From positions 1-5,128 of the forward strand of contig JAEWCJ010000124.1 in NCBI GenBank assembly GCA_023390695.1: 5,128 bases of DNA, in the 5' to 3' direction. Under the pieces are notes generated by a model that was not told the origin of the DNA, did not search any database, and was given only the letters and a program-made list of their open reading frames with translations. Below, piece after piece: positions 1-5,128 of the stretch. Made by a program: the position numbers and the translations under genes. Each line of letters begins with the position of its first letter. Positions within the stretch are counted from its first letter, which is position 1. Source of the stretch: Pseudomonadota bacterium. GTDB taxonomy: Bacteria; Pseudomonadota; Alphaproteobacteria; Rhizobiales; Xanthobacteraceae.

Positions 1-1564
1 ATTCAGAGGTCAATTCGACGCCGGCTGGGACAGCTATCGCGAACAGACCTTCGCCCGCCAGAAACGACTCGGCGTCATTCCGCAAAATGCACAGTTGACC
101 AGGCGCCCGGACAGCCTTCCCGCCTGGGATTCCCTCAACGCCGACCAAAGGCGTCTCTATGCGCGCATGATGGAAATATTTGCAGGCTATGGCGCGCATG
201 TTGATCACGAGATGGGACGCCTGCTCGACCGCGTCGCCACCCTGCCCGATGCGGACAACACATTGATCATCTACATCGTCGGCGACAATGGCGCCTCCGC
301 CGAAGGCGGCTTGCCGGGTTCAACCAACGAGAACGCGTTCTTCAATTCGGTCATTGAGACCTGGCAAGGCAATCTCAAGGTCATTGACGAACTGGGGGGA
401 CCAAAGCACTACAACCACATGCCGGCCGCCTGGGCGCATGCGATGAACACGCCGTTCCAGTGGACCAAGCAAGTTGCCTCGCATTTCGGCGGCACCCGCA
501 ACCCGATGATCGTGTCATGGCCGGCGAAAATCGCCGACAAGGGCGGGCTGCGCAGCCAGTTCCATCATGTGATCGACATCGCGCCGACGCTCCTGGAAGC
601 GGCAGGTTTGCAGATGCCGGAGATGCTCAACGGCACCGCACAGAAACCCGTCGAGGGTGTGAGCCTCGCCTATACTTTCAACGAAGCCACAGCCAAGGAT
701 CGCCGCCGCACGCAATATTTCGAACTGGGCGCCAATCGGGGCATTTGCCACGAAGGCTGGTGCGCGGCATCGATGGCCTTTGTACCATGGGATCTCAACC
801 GCGGTGCGATCGATATCGATAGGACAAGGTGGGAACTATACAATATCGACGAGGATTTTTCGCAGGCCAATGATCTTGCGGCGAAAGAGCCGGGCCGCCT
901 CCAGGCGCTGAAGGACCTGTGGTGGGCGGAGGCCGCGCGCCATCAGGTGCTGCCGCTCAATTGGGGCGGCTCGGAACGCTTCTCGGCCGAACTGACCGGG
1001 CGCCCGAGTCTGGCGGCCGGCCGCAACACCTTTGTCTACAACTCACCGCTCGTGGCGTTGCCGGAAGGCTCCGCGCCTTCGCTCAAAAACAGATCGTTCA
1101 GCATCACCGCAGATACGGAAATTCCGCCGGGCGGCGCCGACGGCATGATCTTTACGCAAGGCGGCATTACCGCCGGCTGGGGCTTTTATGTTCAGCAAGG
1201 CAAGCTTGTCGGTGTGCACAACTTTGTCGGGCTCGACCGCTACCGCATCGTGTCGACTGAAAACGTGCCGGCCGCCGGCAAGGCGACGCTGGCGATGCAA
1301 TTTGCCTATGACGGCGGCGGCTTGGGCAAAGGCGGCACATTGACCCTGCTCGCCAATGGCAAGACGATCGGCGAAGGCCGCATCGAAAAGACCACGCCAT
1401 TCCAGTACGGTCTCTATGAAGGGCAGGACATTGGCGAAGATGCCGGCTCACCCGTGGATTTCAGCTACACGCCGCCATTCAAGTTCTCGGGCAGGATCAA
1501 CAAGCTGACAATCGATATCAAAGACGACCTCGCCGCTGTCGACGCAGGCGCCTCCAAGAAATGA
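1..1564 (+). CDS. Arylsulfatase (long type), C-terminal part; 5' end outside the window
   Basis: This is a sulfatase of the alkaline-phosphatase superfamily, hydrolysing sulfate esters. The frame is open from position 2, giving 520 visible residues up to TGA at 1562-1564. The reading before the first possible internal start (TTG at 95), including FDAGWDSYREQTFARQ, is typical sulfatase sequence, so the gene continues leftward. Visible motifs are the metal-binding DNG (visible residues 95-97, in VGDNGASAEGG) and Lys156, followed by SHFGGTRNPMIVSWP, which is the sulfate-binding lysine region of PAS-like arylsulfatases. The usual sulfatase C-terminal part (WELYNIDEDFSQANDL) follows. The last ~190 residues form an extra Gly-rich, beta-type domain (KNRSFSITADTEIP, YDGGGLGKGGTLTLLANG) found in the long, roughly 750-790-residue arylsulfatases. 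The missing N-terminus should hold the Asp-Asp metal ligands, the FGly motif and any signal peptide, so substrate and export cannot be judged here. The family call is firm. Confidence 0.95.
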   Translation, partial: FRGQFDAGWDSYREQTFARQKRLGVIPQNAQLTRRPDSLPAWDSLNADQRRLYARMMEIFAGYGAHVDHEMGRLLDRVATLPDADNTLIIYIVGDNGASAEGGLPGSTNENAFFNSVIETWQGNLKVIDELGGPKHYNHMPAAWAHAMNTPFQWTKQVASHFGGTRNPMIVSWPAKIADKGGLRSQFHHVIDIAPTLLEAAGLQMPEMLNGTAQKPVEGVSLAYTFNEATAKDRRRTQYFELGANRGICHEGWCAASMAFVPWDLNRGAIDIDRTRWELYNIDEDFSQANDLAAKEPGRLQALKDLWWAEAARHQVLPLNWGGSERFSAELTGRPSLAAGRNTFVYNSPLVALPEGSAPSLKNRSFSITADTEIPPGGADGMIFTQGGITAGWGFYVQQGKLVGVHNFVGLDRYRIVSTENVPAAGKATLAMQFAYDGGGLGKGGTLTLLANGKTIGEGRIEKTTPFQYGLYEGQDIGEDAGSPVDFSYTPPFKFSGRINKLTIDIKDDLAAVDAGASKK

Positions 1565-1594
1565 TCGACAATGAAATGATCGACAATAAAATGA
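1559..1594 (+). repeat. 15-bp tandem repeat spanning the arylsulfatase stop codon
   Basis: The unit aaatgatcgacaatg occurs at 1559-1573 and again at 1574-1588 with one mismatch in the last base. A partial third unit (aaatga) follows at 1589-1594. The repeat contains the arylsulfatase stop (TGA 1562-1564) and duplicates it in frame at 1577-1579. Each unit also carries ATGA, so an ATG at 1561 overlaps the stop. The frame from that ATG encodes only a 16-residue peptide, MIDNEMIDNKMKRDHD, ending at TAA 1609-1611. The repeat is seen directly. A role in coupled translation of a former downstream gene is inference. Confidence 0.85.
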
Positions 1595-1625
1595 AAAGAG
1601 ATCACGACTAAAGCCAACGGGCACA

Positions 1626-1849
1626 TCCACCATTGGCGGACAGAACGGCCCATCGATATGGGCGCCATTCCTGTATTTCCAGCATGCGAATCCAGGCACG
1701 GATCTGGAAGCGAACTGGCTTCCCGCGCCAAAGGGCCGTTCAATCTGACGATGCGGCTGTACGCACCGAAAAGCGATGCCCTCACCGGCCGCTGAAATCC
1801 GCTGATGGTCACACCAAAACGGAAGCTGACGCCGCTCGCCGGACAGTAG
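1626..1849 (+). pseudogene. Remnant of a DUF1254/DUF1214 family protein (C-terminal end, frameshifted)
   Basis: In the frame starting at 1626, positions 1671-1736 read LYFQHANPG...EANWLPAPKG. This matches, from memory of the family, the conserved end of DUF1214 domains (LYxQHxxPGxDxEANWLPAPxGPF). One C is missing in the run at 1734-1737. Reading resumes one frame over from CCG at 1736 as PFNLTMRLYAPKSDALTG, again the family pattern (PFxLTLRLYWPKxxAL). A TGA then stands at 1793-1795 where the family usually has Trp (W-x-P-P), and the same frame continues NPLMVTPKR to TAG at 1847-1849. Only ~70 of the usual several hundred residues remain, with no start codon in frame, so most of the gene has been deleted. 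These periplasmic-type proteins of uncertain biochemical function often sit near sulfatase genes. A single sequencing error could explain one lesion but not the missing body plus both lesions. Confidence 0.78.
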
Positions 1850-1868
1850 ATGCTCTGTCATAAAACTG

Positions 1869-1893
1869 TCGCGCCGACCAGGGTCAGGCGCGA
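1869..1893. other. Stem-loop just downstream of the DUF1214 remnant
   Basis: TCGCGCC (1869-1875) pairs perfectly with GGCGCGA (1887-1893). GAC/GTC inside extends this to a 10-bp stem with one bulged A and a CAGG loop. It lies 20 bp after the TAG that ends the remnant. On the + strand no T-run follows. On the - strand a TTTT follows after three bases. It may be the relic terminator of the former sulfatase-DUF1254 unit; this is inference from position and structure only. Confidence 0.45.
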
Positions 1894-1994
1894 GCGTGAT
1901 GCGCTTGGCAATCGATGCGCGGTGTAAGGCAGCTACCTCTTTTGATGCCTTGCAATCTCGCTCCGGCTTATCCTCACTGCGATAAGAATGCGGG

Positions 1995-2043
1995 CGCTCG
2001 TATGGGCTTTTGAAACTCTGATTCAAAAGCACGCGAGCGTTTT
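1995..2043 (+). terminator. Probable rho-independent terminator (extended hairpin with TTTT tail)
   Basis: CGCTCG (1995-2000) pairs with CGAGCG (2034-2039). A perfect 9-bp inner stem, GCTTTTGAA (2006-2014) with TTCAAAAGC (2022-2030), closes a 7-base loop. A small asymmetric internal loop (5 and 3 bases) separates the two stems. TTTT (2040-2043) follows directly, so the structure fits termination of + strand transcription arriving from the upstream arylsulfatase/remnant region. The tail is short and the inner stem is AT-rich, so an operator-like inverted repeat is an alternative. Confidence 0.55.
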
Positions 2044-2045
2044 CA

Positions 2046-2062
2046 CGCCGGGCTAACCGGCG
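2046..2062. other. Short GC hairpin
   Basis: CGCCGG (2046-2051) and CCGGCG (2057-2062) form a perfect 6-bp inverted repeat around a GCTAA loop, immediately after the TTTT-tailed hairpin. It may be part of the same transcription-stop region. Such short GC palindromes also arise by chance in GC-rich DNA. Confidence 0.3.
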
Positions 2063-2486
2063 GCCCCGCCGAGGTTACGAAAGCTTGAAACGCGCGGCGC
2101 TTCACGGTTTCGCGCCGATTGAATAGGCTTCCCGGCTACTGGTCGATTGTCAAATTCAGACCGGTCGTCGCGCTGTCGTCTTTCAGAGCTCCCGTCTGCA
2201 GAATGTCCCCGCCCTACGGAGGTCATCTTGCCTGACGTTGTTGAGAGAGACTTGTCTGCGTCACGGCGTGCTGTCCCGGGCACCATATTGCATGAGCCCG
2301 GCGGACCTTTCCGCATGCGGTCGCAGCGGCCCGGTGCAGCGGAAGCACGCGTATACCGGGTGACGCATCCGGCCGCGTCCCCGTCGCCGCCCGCCCGATC
2401 TGAACGGCCATTCCAGCGCAAGAACCAATGTCAGGGGGGACGGCGCGGCATCGAAGCCCCGCGCCGGCGTCCAATGACCAAGTGTG

Positions 2487-2494
2487 AAAGAGGA
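2487..2494 (+). promoter_or_regulatory. Ribosome binding site setting the sulfatase start at 2501
   Basis: AAAGAGGA lies 6 bases before ATG 2501. An in-frame ATG nine codons upstream (2474) has no purine-rich site before it, and using it would place this Shine-Dalgarno sequence inside the coding region. The 2501 start also puts the twin-arginine motif at the expected distance from the N-terminus. Confidence 0.75.
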
Positions 2495-2500
2495 AGTGTC

Positions 2501-4105
2501 ATGACAAACAAGGACTGCGAGTCTCTGAAACGCCGCGACGTGCTTCTCGCCGGCAGCGCCTTGCTGACCGCATCCGCCCTGAGCGCAGCCGGCATCGCGC
2601 CGGCGCGAGCGCAACAGCAGCAATCCCCCGCTCCGGCCAGCGGACGCCCCAACATCCTCGTCCTCTGGGGCGATGACATCGGAACCTGGAATATCAGCTT
2701 CAACAATCGCGGCATGATGGGCTATCGCACACCCAATATCGACCGCATCGCGCGTGAAGGCGTGTCGTTCACCGACTATTACGGCCAGCAGAGTTGCACG
2801 GCCGGCCGCGCGGCTTTCATCGGCGGCACCGTACCGGTGCGCACCGGCATGACCAAGGTCGGGTTGCCCGGGGCCGTGGAAGGCTGGCAGGCAAGCGATC
2901 CCACCATCGCCGCCCTGCTCAAGGCGCAGGGCTATGCGACCGGCCAATTCGGCAAGAACCATTTCGGCGACCGCGACGAACATCTGCCGACCGCGCACGG
3001 CTTCGACGAATTCTTCGGCAATCTCTATCACCTCAACGCCCAGGAAGAGCCGGAGAATATCGATTACCCGAAGGATCCGAATTTCCTGAAGCGGTTCGGC
3101 CCGCGTGGCGTCCTCAAAACCTCGGCCGGCGGCAAGATCGAGGATACGGGTCCGCTCACCAAAAAGCGCATGGAGACGATCGACGACGAGACGTCCTCCG
3201 CCGCGCTCGATTTTATCGACCGGCAGGTGAAGGCCGGCACACCGTTCTTCTGCTGGTGGAATGCGACGCGCATGCATTTCCGCACGCATGTGCGCGACGC
3301 CAATCGCGGCAAGTCCGGGCAGGACCAGTATGGCGACGGCATGGTCGAGCACGACGCGCATATCGGGCTCTTCCTCAAGAAGCTCGACGATCTCGGCATC
3401 GCCGACAACACGATCGTGTTCTACTCGACCGACAACGGCCCGCATTACAACACCTGGCCGGATGCCGGCACGACATTCTTCCGCAGCGAAAAGAATTCGA
3501 ACTGGGAAGGCGCCTATCGCGTGCCCGCCTTCATCCGCTGGCCGGGACGCTTCCTGGCCGGCGAAACGCTCAACGGCCTTGTCGCGCACGAAGACTGGAT
3601 GGTGACCTTCCTTGCCGCGGCGGGCATGCCCGACGTCAAGGAGCGCCTGATGCAAGGCGACAGCTTTGCCGGGCGGCAATATCGCGCCCATCCCGACGGC
3701 TACAACATGCTGGATTATCTGAGCGGCAAGGTGAAAGACTCGCCGCGCAAGGAATTCTGGTATGTCAACGACGACGGCCAAATCGTCGCCGCGCGGCACG
3801 AAGACTGGAAGGTCGTGTTCCTGGAGAATCGCGGCCAGGCCTTCGGCGTCTGGCGCGAGCCGTTCGTGGACCTGCGCGTGCCGCTGCTGTTCAACCTGCG
3901 GCGCGACCCGTTCGAGAAGGCCCAGCACAATTCGAACACCTACAACGACTGGGCCATCGACCGGGTCTTTGTCATCGTGCCGATCCAGGGACTGGCCGCA
4001 CAATTCCTGCAGACCATGAGGGACTATCCGCCGAGCCAGTCGCCGGGCTCGTTCAACCTGAGCAAGATCGAGGAGAGATTGCGGGAAACCACGGGATCGC
4101 GCTGA
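2501..4105 (+). CDS. Tat-exported arylsulfatase with C-T-A-G-R active site
   Basis: This 534-residue type I sulfatase should hydrolyse sulfate esters in the periplasm. The N-terminus is a Tat signal: KRRDVLL (residues 10-16), a hydrophobic Ala/Leu stretch, then ARA-QQ with likely cleavage after Ala37. Sulfatase residues appear in order: NILVLWGDD with metal ligands Asp58/Asp59; GQQSCTAGR with Cys99 as the future formylglycine and Arg103; GKNH (Lys152, His154); His259 in TRMHF; DNG (Asp311, Asn312) completing the metal site; and Lys331 in EKNSNWEGAYRVP, the sulfate-binding lysine. The core signature is thus C-x-A-x-R rather than the textbook C-x-P-S-R, a form I know from many proteobacterial sulfatases. 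All catalytic positions are present, so it should be active if a formylglycine-generating enzyme exists elsewhere; none is in the window. Tat export of a folded protein fits modification in the cytoplasm. Substrate unknown. It lacks the extra C-terminal domain of the upstream arylsulfatase. Confidence 0.96.
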   Translation: MTNKDCESLKRRDVLLAGSALLTASALSAAGIAPARAQQQQSPAPASGRPNILVLWGDDIGTWNISFNNRGMMGYRTPNIDRIAREGVSFTDYYGQQSCTAGRAAFIGGTVPVRTGMTKVGLPGAVEGWQASDPTIAALLKAQGYATGQFGKNHFGDRDEHLPTAHGFDEFFGNLYHLNAQEEPENIDYPKDPNFLKRFGPRGVLKTSAGGKIEDTGPLTKKRMETIDDETSSAALDFIDRQVKAGTPFFCWWNATRMHFRTHVRDANRGKSGQDQYGDGMVEHDAHIGLFLKKLDDLGIADNTIVFYSTDNGPHYNTWPDAGTTFFRSEKNSNWEGAYRVPAFIRWPGRFLAGETLNGLVAHEDWMVTFLAAAGMPDVKERLMQGDSFAGRQYRAHPDGYNMLDYLSGKVKDSPRKEFWYVNDDGQIVAARHEDWKVVFLENRGQAFGVWREPFVDLRVPLLFNLRRDPFEKAQHNSNTYNDWAIDRVFVIVPIQGLAAQFLQTMRDYPPSQSPGSFNLSKIEERLRETTGSR

Positions 4106-4106
4106 C

Positions 4107-4145
4107 CGCACAGGCGGCGCCGCGCGCAGCGCTGCGCCCTGTGCG
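4107..4145. other. GC-rich inverted repeat directly after the sulfatase stop
   Basis: CGCACAGG (4107-4114) pairs perfectly with CCTGTGCG (4138-4145), starting one base after the TGA at 4103-4105. Inside lies a 14-bp perfect palindrome, gcgcagcgctgcgc (4124-4137). The structure would be a very stable hairpin in RNA. No T-run follows on either side, so it is not a standard intrinsic terminator. It may protect the 3' end of the sulfatase mRNA or reduce read-through into the 4202 gene. Confidence 0.5.
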
Positions 4146-4188
4146 CCGCGCATCCGAAACATGAAGTTGGACGCGGGAGGAAGCAGTC

Positions 4189-4195
4189 AAAGGAG
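4189..4195 (+). promoter_or_regulatory. Strong ribosome binding site for the 4202 gene
   Basis: AAAGGAG ends 6 bases before ATG 4202. It is close to the ideal anti-16S match and fixes the start of the small secreted protein. The 96-bp gap to the sulfatase stop, filled partly by a stable hairpin, means co-transcription cannot be assumed. Confidence 0.8.
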
Positions 4196-4201
4196 CCAAG
4201 C

Positions 4202-4837
4202 ATGCGGTCCATTCCGAAGACAAGGCAGGCCATTCCCATTGCCGGCATCGCGCTTCTGAGCACCACGGCGATGCTCGCATTCGTTCAAGCGGCGCCGGCG
4301 GCGACACCCGATCGCGGCGCTGCCGCGGCCGGCGACATTTTCAGAACCATGTCCCTGGCCGAACCGGCGCAGACGCGCAGGGTGTCCACGACTCGACCCG
4401 CTGCCCGCCGAACGGTGGTCACGACCCGGCAGGTCTATCGCAGGCCCGTCGTCCGCAGAGCCGCCGTGGTTGCGGCACGGCCGGCCGTCACGGTCCGGCC
4501 TGCCGTCTATGGCGACTATGGCCGGCCGTTCTTGGCGGGCAATCCCTTCTGGTGGAGCCGCCCCGGCCTTTATACCGGCGCAGCCGTTGCCGATCCCGTG
4601 CTTCGCGGCCCGGCCAGAATCGTGCGGGTCGGAAGCTGGGTGCGCCCGCGCGACTATTGGTGGCAGCCCGGCGCTGCGATCGCCGCGGGCGTCGCCTTCG
4701 CGGCCTGGCCCGCAGCCTCGGCCTCGGTCTGGATCGGCACGGCGCCTGCGGCAAATCTGTGCTGGTACCGGACCGTCCCGTTCTGGTGGTGGGGCGGGTT
4801 CTGGGATGTGTGCCAGCCCGCCGGGACGGCGGCCTGA
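4202..4837 (+). CDS. Small secreted Arg/Val- then Trp-rich protein, function unknown
   Basis: This 211-residue protein has no function I can name. An N-terminal signal sequence is visible: basic start (MRSIPKTRQ), hydrophobic core ~11-28, and Ala-rich cleavage sites after Ala30 or Ala34. Residues ~59-100 are basic and repetitive (RR, VV, RP steps such as RQVYRRPVVRRAAVV), suggesting a cationic, poorly ordered linker. Residues ~101-155 are aromatic (PFWWSRP, DYWWQPG). A short hydrophobic stretch, AAIAAGVAFAAWPAA, lies at ~158-172. The end has LCWYR and GFWDVC, with Cys187 and Cys204 able to form a disulfide. This CWY...GFWDxC ending resembles, from memory, small exported proteins common in Bradyrhizobium relatives. 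A good Shine-Dalgarno site supports the start. It is likely periplasmic or outer-surface. A role with the sulfatases is not shown. It converges with the cytochrome gene on the other strand. Confidence 0.82.
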   Translation: MRSIPKTRQAIPIAGIALLSTTAMLAFVQAAPAATPDRGAAAAGDIFRTMSLAEPAQTRRVSTTRPAARRTVVTTRQVYRRPVVRRAAVVAARPAVTVRPAVYGDYGRPFLAGNPFWWSRPGLYTGAAVADPVLRGPARIVRVGSWVRPRDYWWQPGAAIAAGVAFAAWPAASASVWIGTAPAANLCWYRTVPFWWWGGFWDVCQPAGTAA

Positions 4838-4864
4838 CCCTGCCTGCGCGCTGACCAGCGCCGG

Positions 4865-4899
4865 AAAAAACCGGGCGCAATCGGCAGCGATGCGCCCGG
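4865..4899 (-). terminator. Rho-independent terminator of the NapC/NirT cytochrome gene
   Basis: CCGGGCGCA (4871-4879) and TGCGCCCGG (4891-4899) form a perfect 9-bp GC-rich stem with an 11-base loop, which can tighten further through ATCG/CGAT. Six A residues (4865-4870) sit on its left, so on the - strand the stem is followed by TTTTTT. It begins 15 bases after the cytochrome stop codon (4915-4917). The convergent 4202 gene ends 27 bp to the left, but on the + strand no T-run follows the stem, so the site is directional for the - strand. Confidence 0.9.
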
Positions 4900-4914
4900 C
4901 ATGCGCCGCCGGGC

Positions 4915-5128
4915 TCACTGCCAGCCCGGCACGCCGCGCATGTCGGGCAACGTATGCGCGATGCCCTTGTGGCAATCGATGCAGGTTTTCTCGCCGGTGA
5001 ACAGAAAACGCTGATGCGCCTCGGCGGCACGCGGCGCCTGCTTGCTGATATCCATCGATTGCGCGCCGTGACAATTGCGGCATTCCAGCGAGGCGTTGGC
5101 CTTCAGCCGCCCCCATTCATGCAGCGCC
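4915..5128 (-). CDS. napC: NapC/NirT family multihaem c-type cytochrome, C-terminal 70 residues
   Basis: This is the C-terminus of a membrane-anchored quinol dehydrogenase that passes electrons from quinol to a periplasmic reductase. The gene runs leftward and its 5' part lies beyond position 5128; the stop is TGA (complement of 4915-4917). Two CxxCH haem-attachment motifs are visible: CRNCH (complement of 5068-5082) and CIDCH (complement of 4969-4983). The family-typical segments [42 protein letters not shown] and PGWQ at the end surround them. In four-haem NapC/NirT proteins these correspond to the last two haems; the N-terminal anchor and first two haems would lie outside the window. The ending looks closest to NapC, and a terminator right behind fits napC as last gene of a nap operon. 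TorC, NirT and CymA-like members share these motifs, so the symbol is provisional while the family is secure. Confidence 0.92.
   Translation of the reverse strand, partial: ALHEWGRLKANASLECRNCHGAQSMDISKQAPRAAEAHQRFLFTGEKTCIDCHKGIAHTLPDMRGVPGWQ

Larger units (their letters stand above)
1850..2500. other. Intergenic stretch of about 650 bp with no supportable gene
   Basis: I read all six frames here and recognised no protein family, and found no tRNA-like structure. The frame of the downstream sulfatase happens to stay open back to 2147, but its translation is low-complexity Arg/Pro/Ser-rich sequence, as expected from stop-poor GC-rich DNA. The stretch holds three hairpins (listed separately) and a 10-bp perfect palindrome, ccgcatgcgg, at 2311-2320. 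The promoter of the 2501 sulfatase probably lies here, but I could not identify convincing -35/-10 boxes. Given the adjacent gene remnant, part of it may be decayed coding DNA. Confidence 0.6.

Noticed and set aside
1633..1863. A 76-codon + strand frame in the DUF1214 remnant
   Set aside because: The family similarity lies in the other two frames. This one gives no recognisable sequence.
1448..2032. A 194-codon - strand frame covering the arylsulfatase end, the repeat and the DUF1214 remnant
   Set aside because: Its sequence is explained by the complement of the sulfatase 3' end and of the remnant. The unique part (about 1860-2032) resembles no family I know.
2330..2360. CCCGGT...ACCGGG inverted repeat before the second sulfatase
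   Set aside because: Only 6 bp with a 19-base loop, which is expected by chance in GC-rich DNA.
2147..2500. In-frame extension of the second sulfatase upstream to 2147, or a GGAGG-preceded TTG start at 2228
   Set aside because: It would bury the Tat signal more than 90 residues inside the protein. The added sequence is low-complexity with no family match, and ATG 2501 has its own Shine-Dalgarno site.
2261..4162. A 633-codon open frame on the - strand opposite the second sulfatase
   Set aside because: It lies antisense to a fully supported gene, and its translation has no recognisable domain. Long antisense frames are common in GC-rich coding DNA.
2794..4164. A 456-codon + strand frame overlapping the second sulfatase
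   Set aside because: It is an out-of-frame reading of the sulfatase gene, very Arg-rich and without domain similarity.
4187..5116. A 309-codon - strand frame over the secreted-protein gene and the cytochrome
   Set aside because: It is in a different frame from the haem-motif frame, runs straight through the terminator, and encodes Arg/Gly/Ala-rich sequence without motifs.

Overview
The window is GC-rich DNA whose gene content suggests an alphaproteobacterium, most likely of the Bradyrhizobium/Rhodopseudomonas type (Hyphomicrobiales). The reasons are two different exported-type sulfatases, a small secreted Trp-rich protein with a CWY...GFWDxC ending of a kind I associate with that group, and the end of a NapC/NirT quinol-oxidising cytochrome. 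The taxon is an inference, because the window contains no rRNA or other marker gene.

Layout, left to right. (1) Positions 1-1564 (+) hold the C-terminal two thirds of a long arylsulfatase; its start and FGly active-site motif lie outside the window. Its stop codon sits in a 15-bp tandem repeat and overlaps an ATG. (2) Positions 1626-1849 (+) hold a decayed C-terminus of a DUF1254/DUF1214-type protein. It is recognisable only if one frameshift and one nonsense codon are bridged. (3) Positions 1850-2500 have no gene I can support. They contain three hairpins, one with a TTTT tail that looks like a terminator. (4) Positions 2501-4105 (+) hold a complete second sulfatase with a Tat signal and a C-T-A-G-R active-site signature, followed directly by a GC-rich inverted repeat. 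(5) Positions 4202-4837 (+) hold a small secreted protein, rich in Arg/Val and then Trp, of unknown function. (6) Positions 4915-5128 (-) hold the last 70 residues of a NapC/NirT multihaem cytochrome, convergent with gene 5 and followed by a textbook intrinsic terminator.

The left 4.1 kb reads as a sulfatase locus for sulfate-ester scavenging, with a broken DUF1254/DUF1214 gene between two sulfatases that are not close copies of each other. The right end belongs to an unrelated transcription unit for anaerobic or periplasmic electron transfer (probably the end of a nap operon). No FGly-generating enzyme, transporter, regulator, mobile element, CRISPR array, tRNA or rRNA is visible. I see no clear evidence of a new multi-gene system. 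The most informative features are the undetected pseudogene, the repeat at the stop codon, and the pairing of two sulfatase types.
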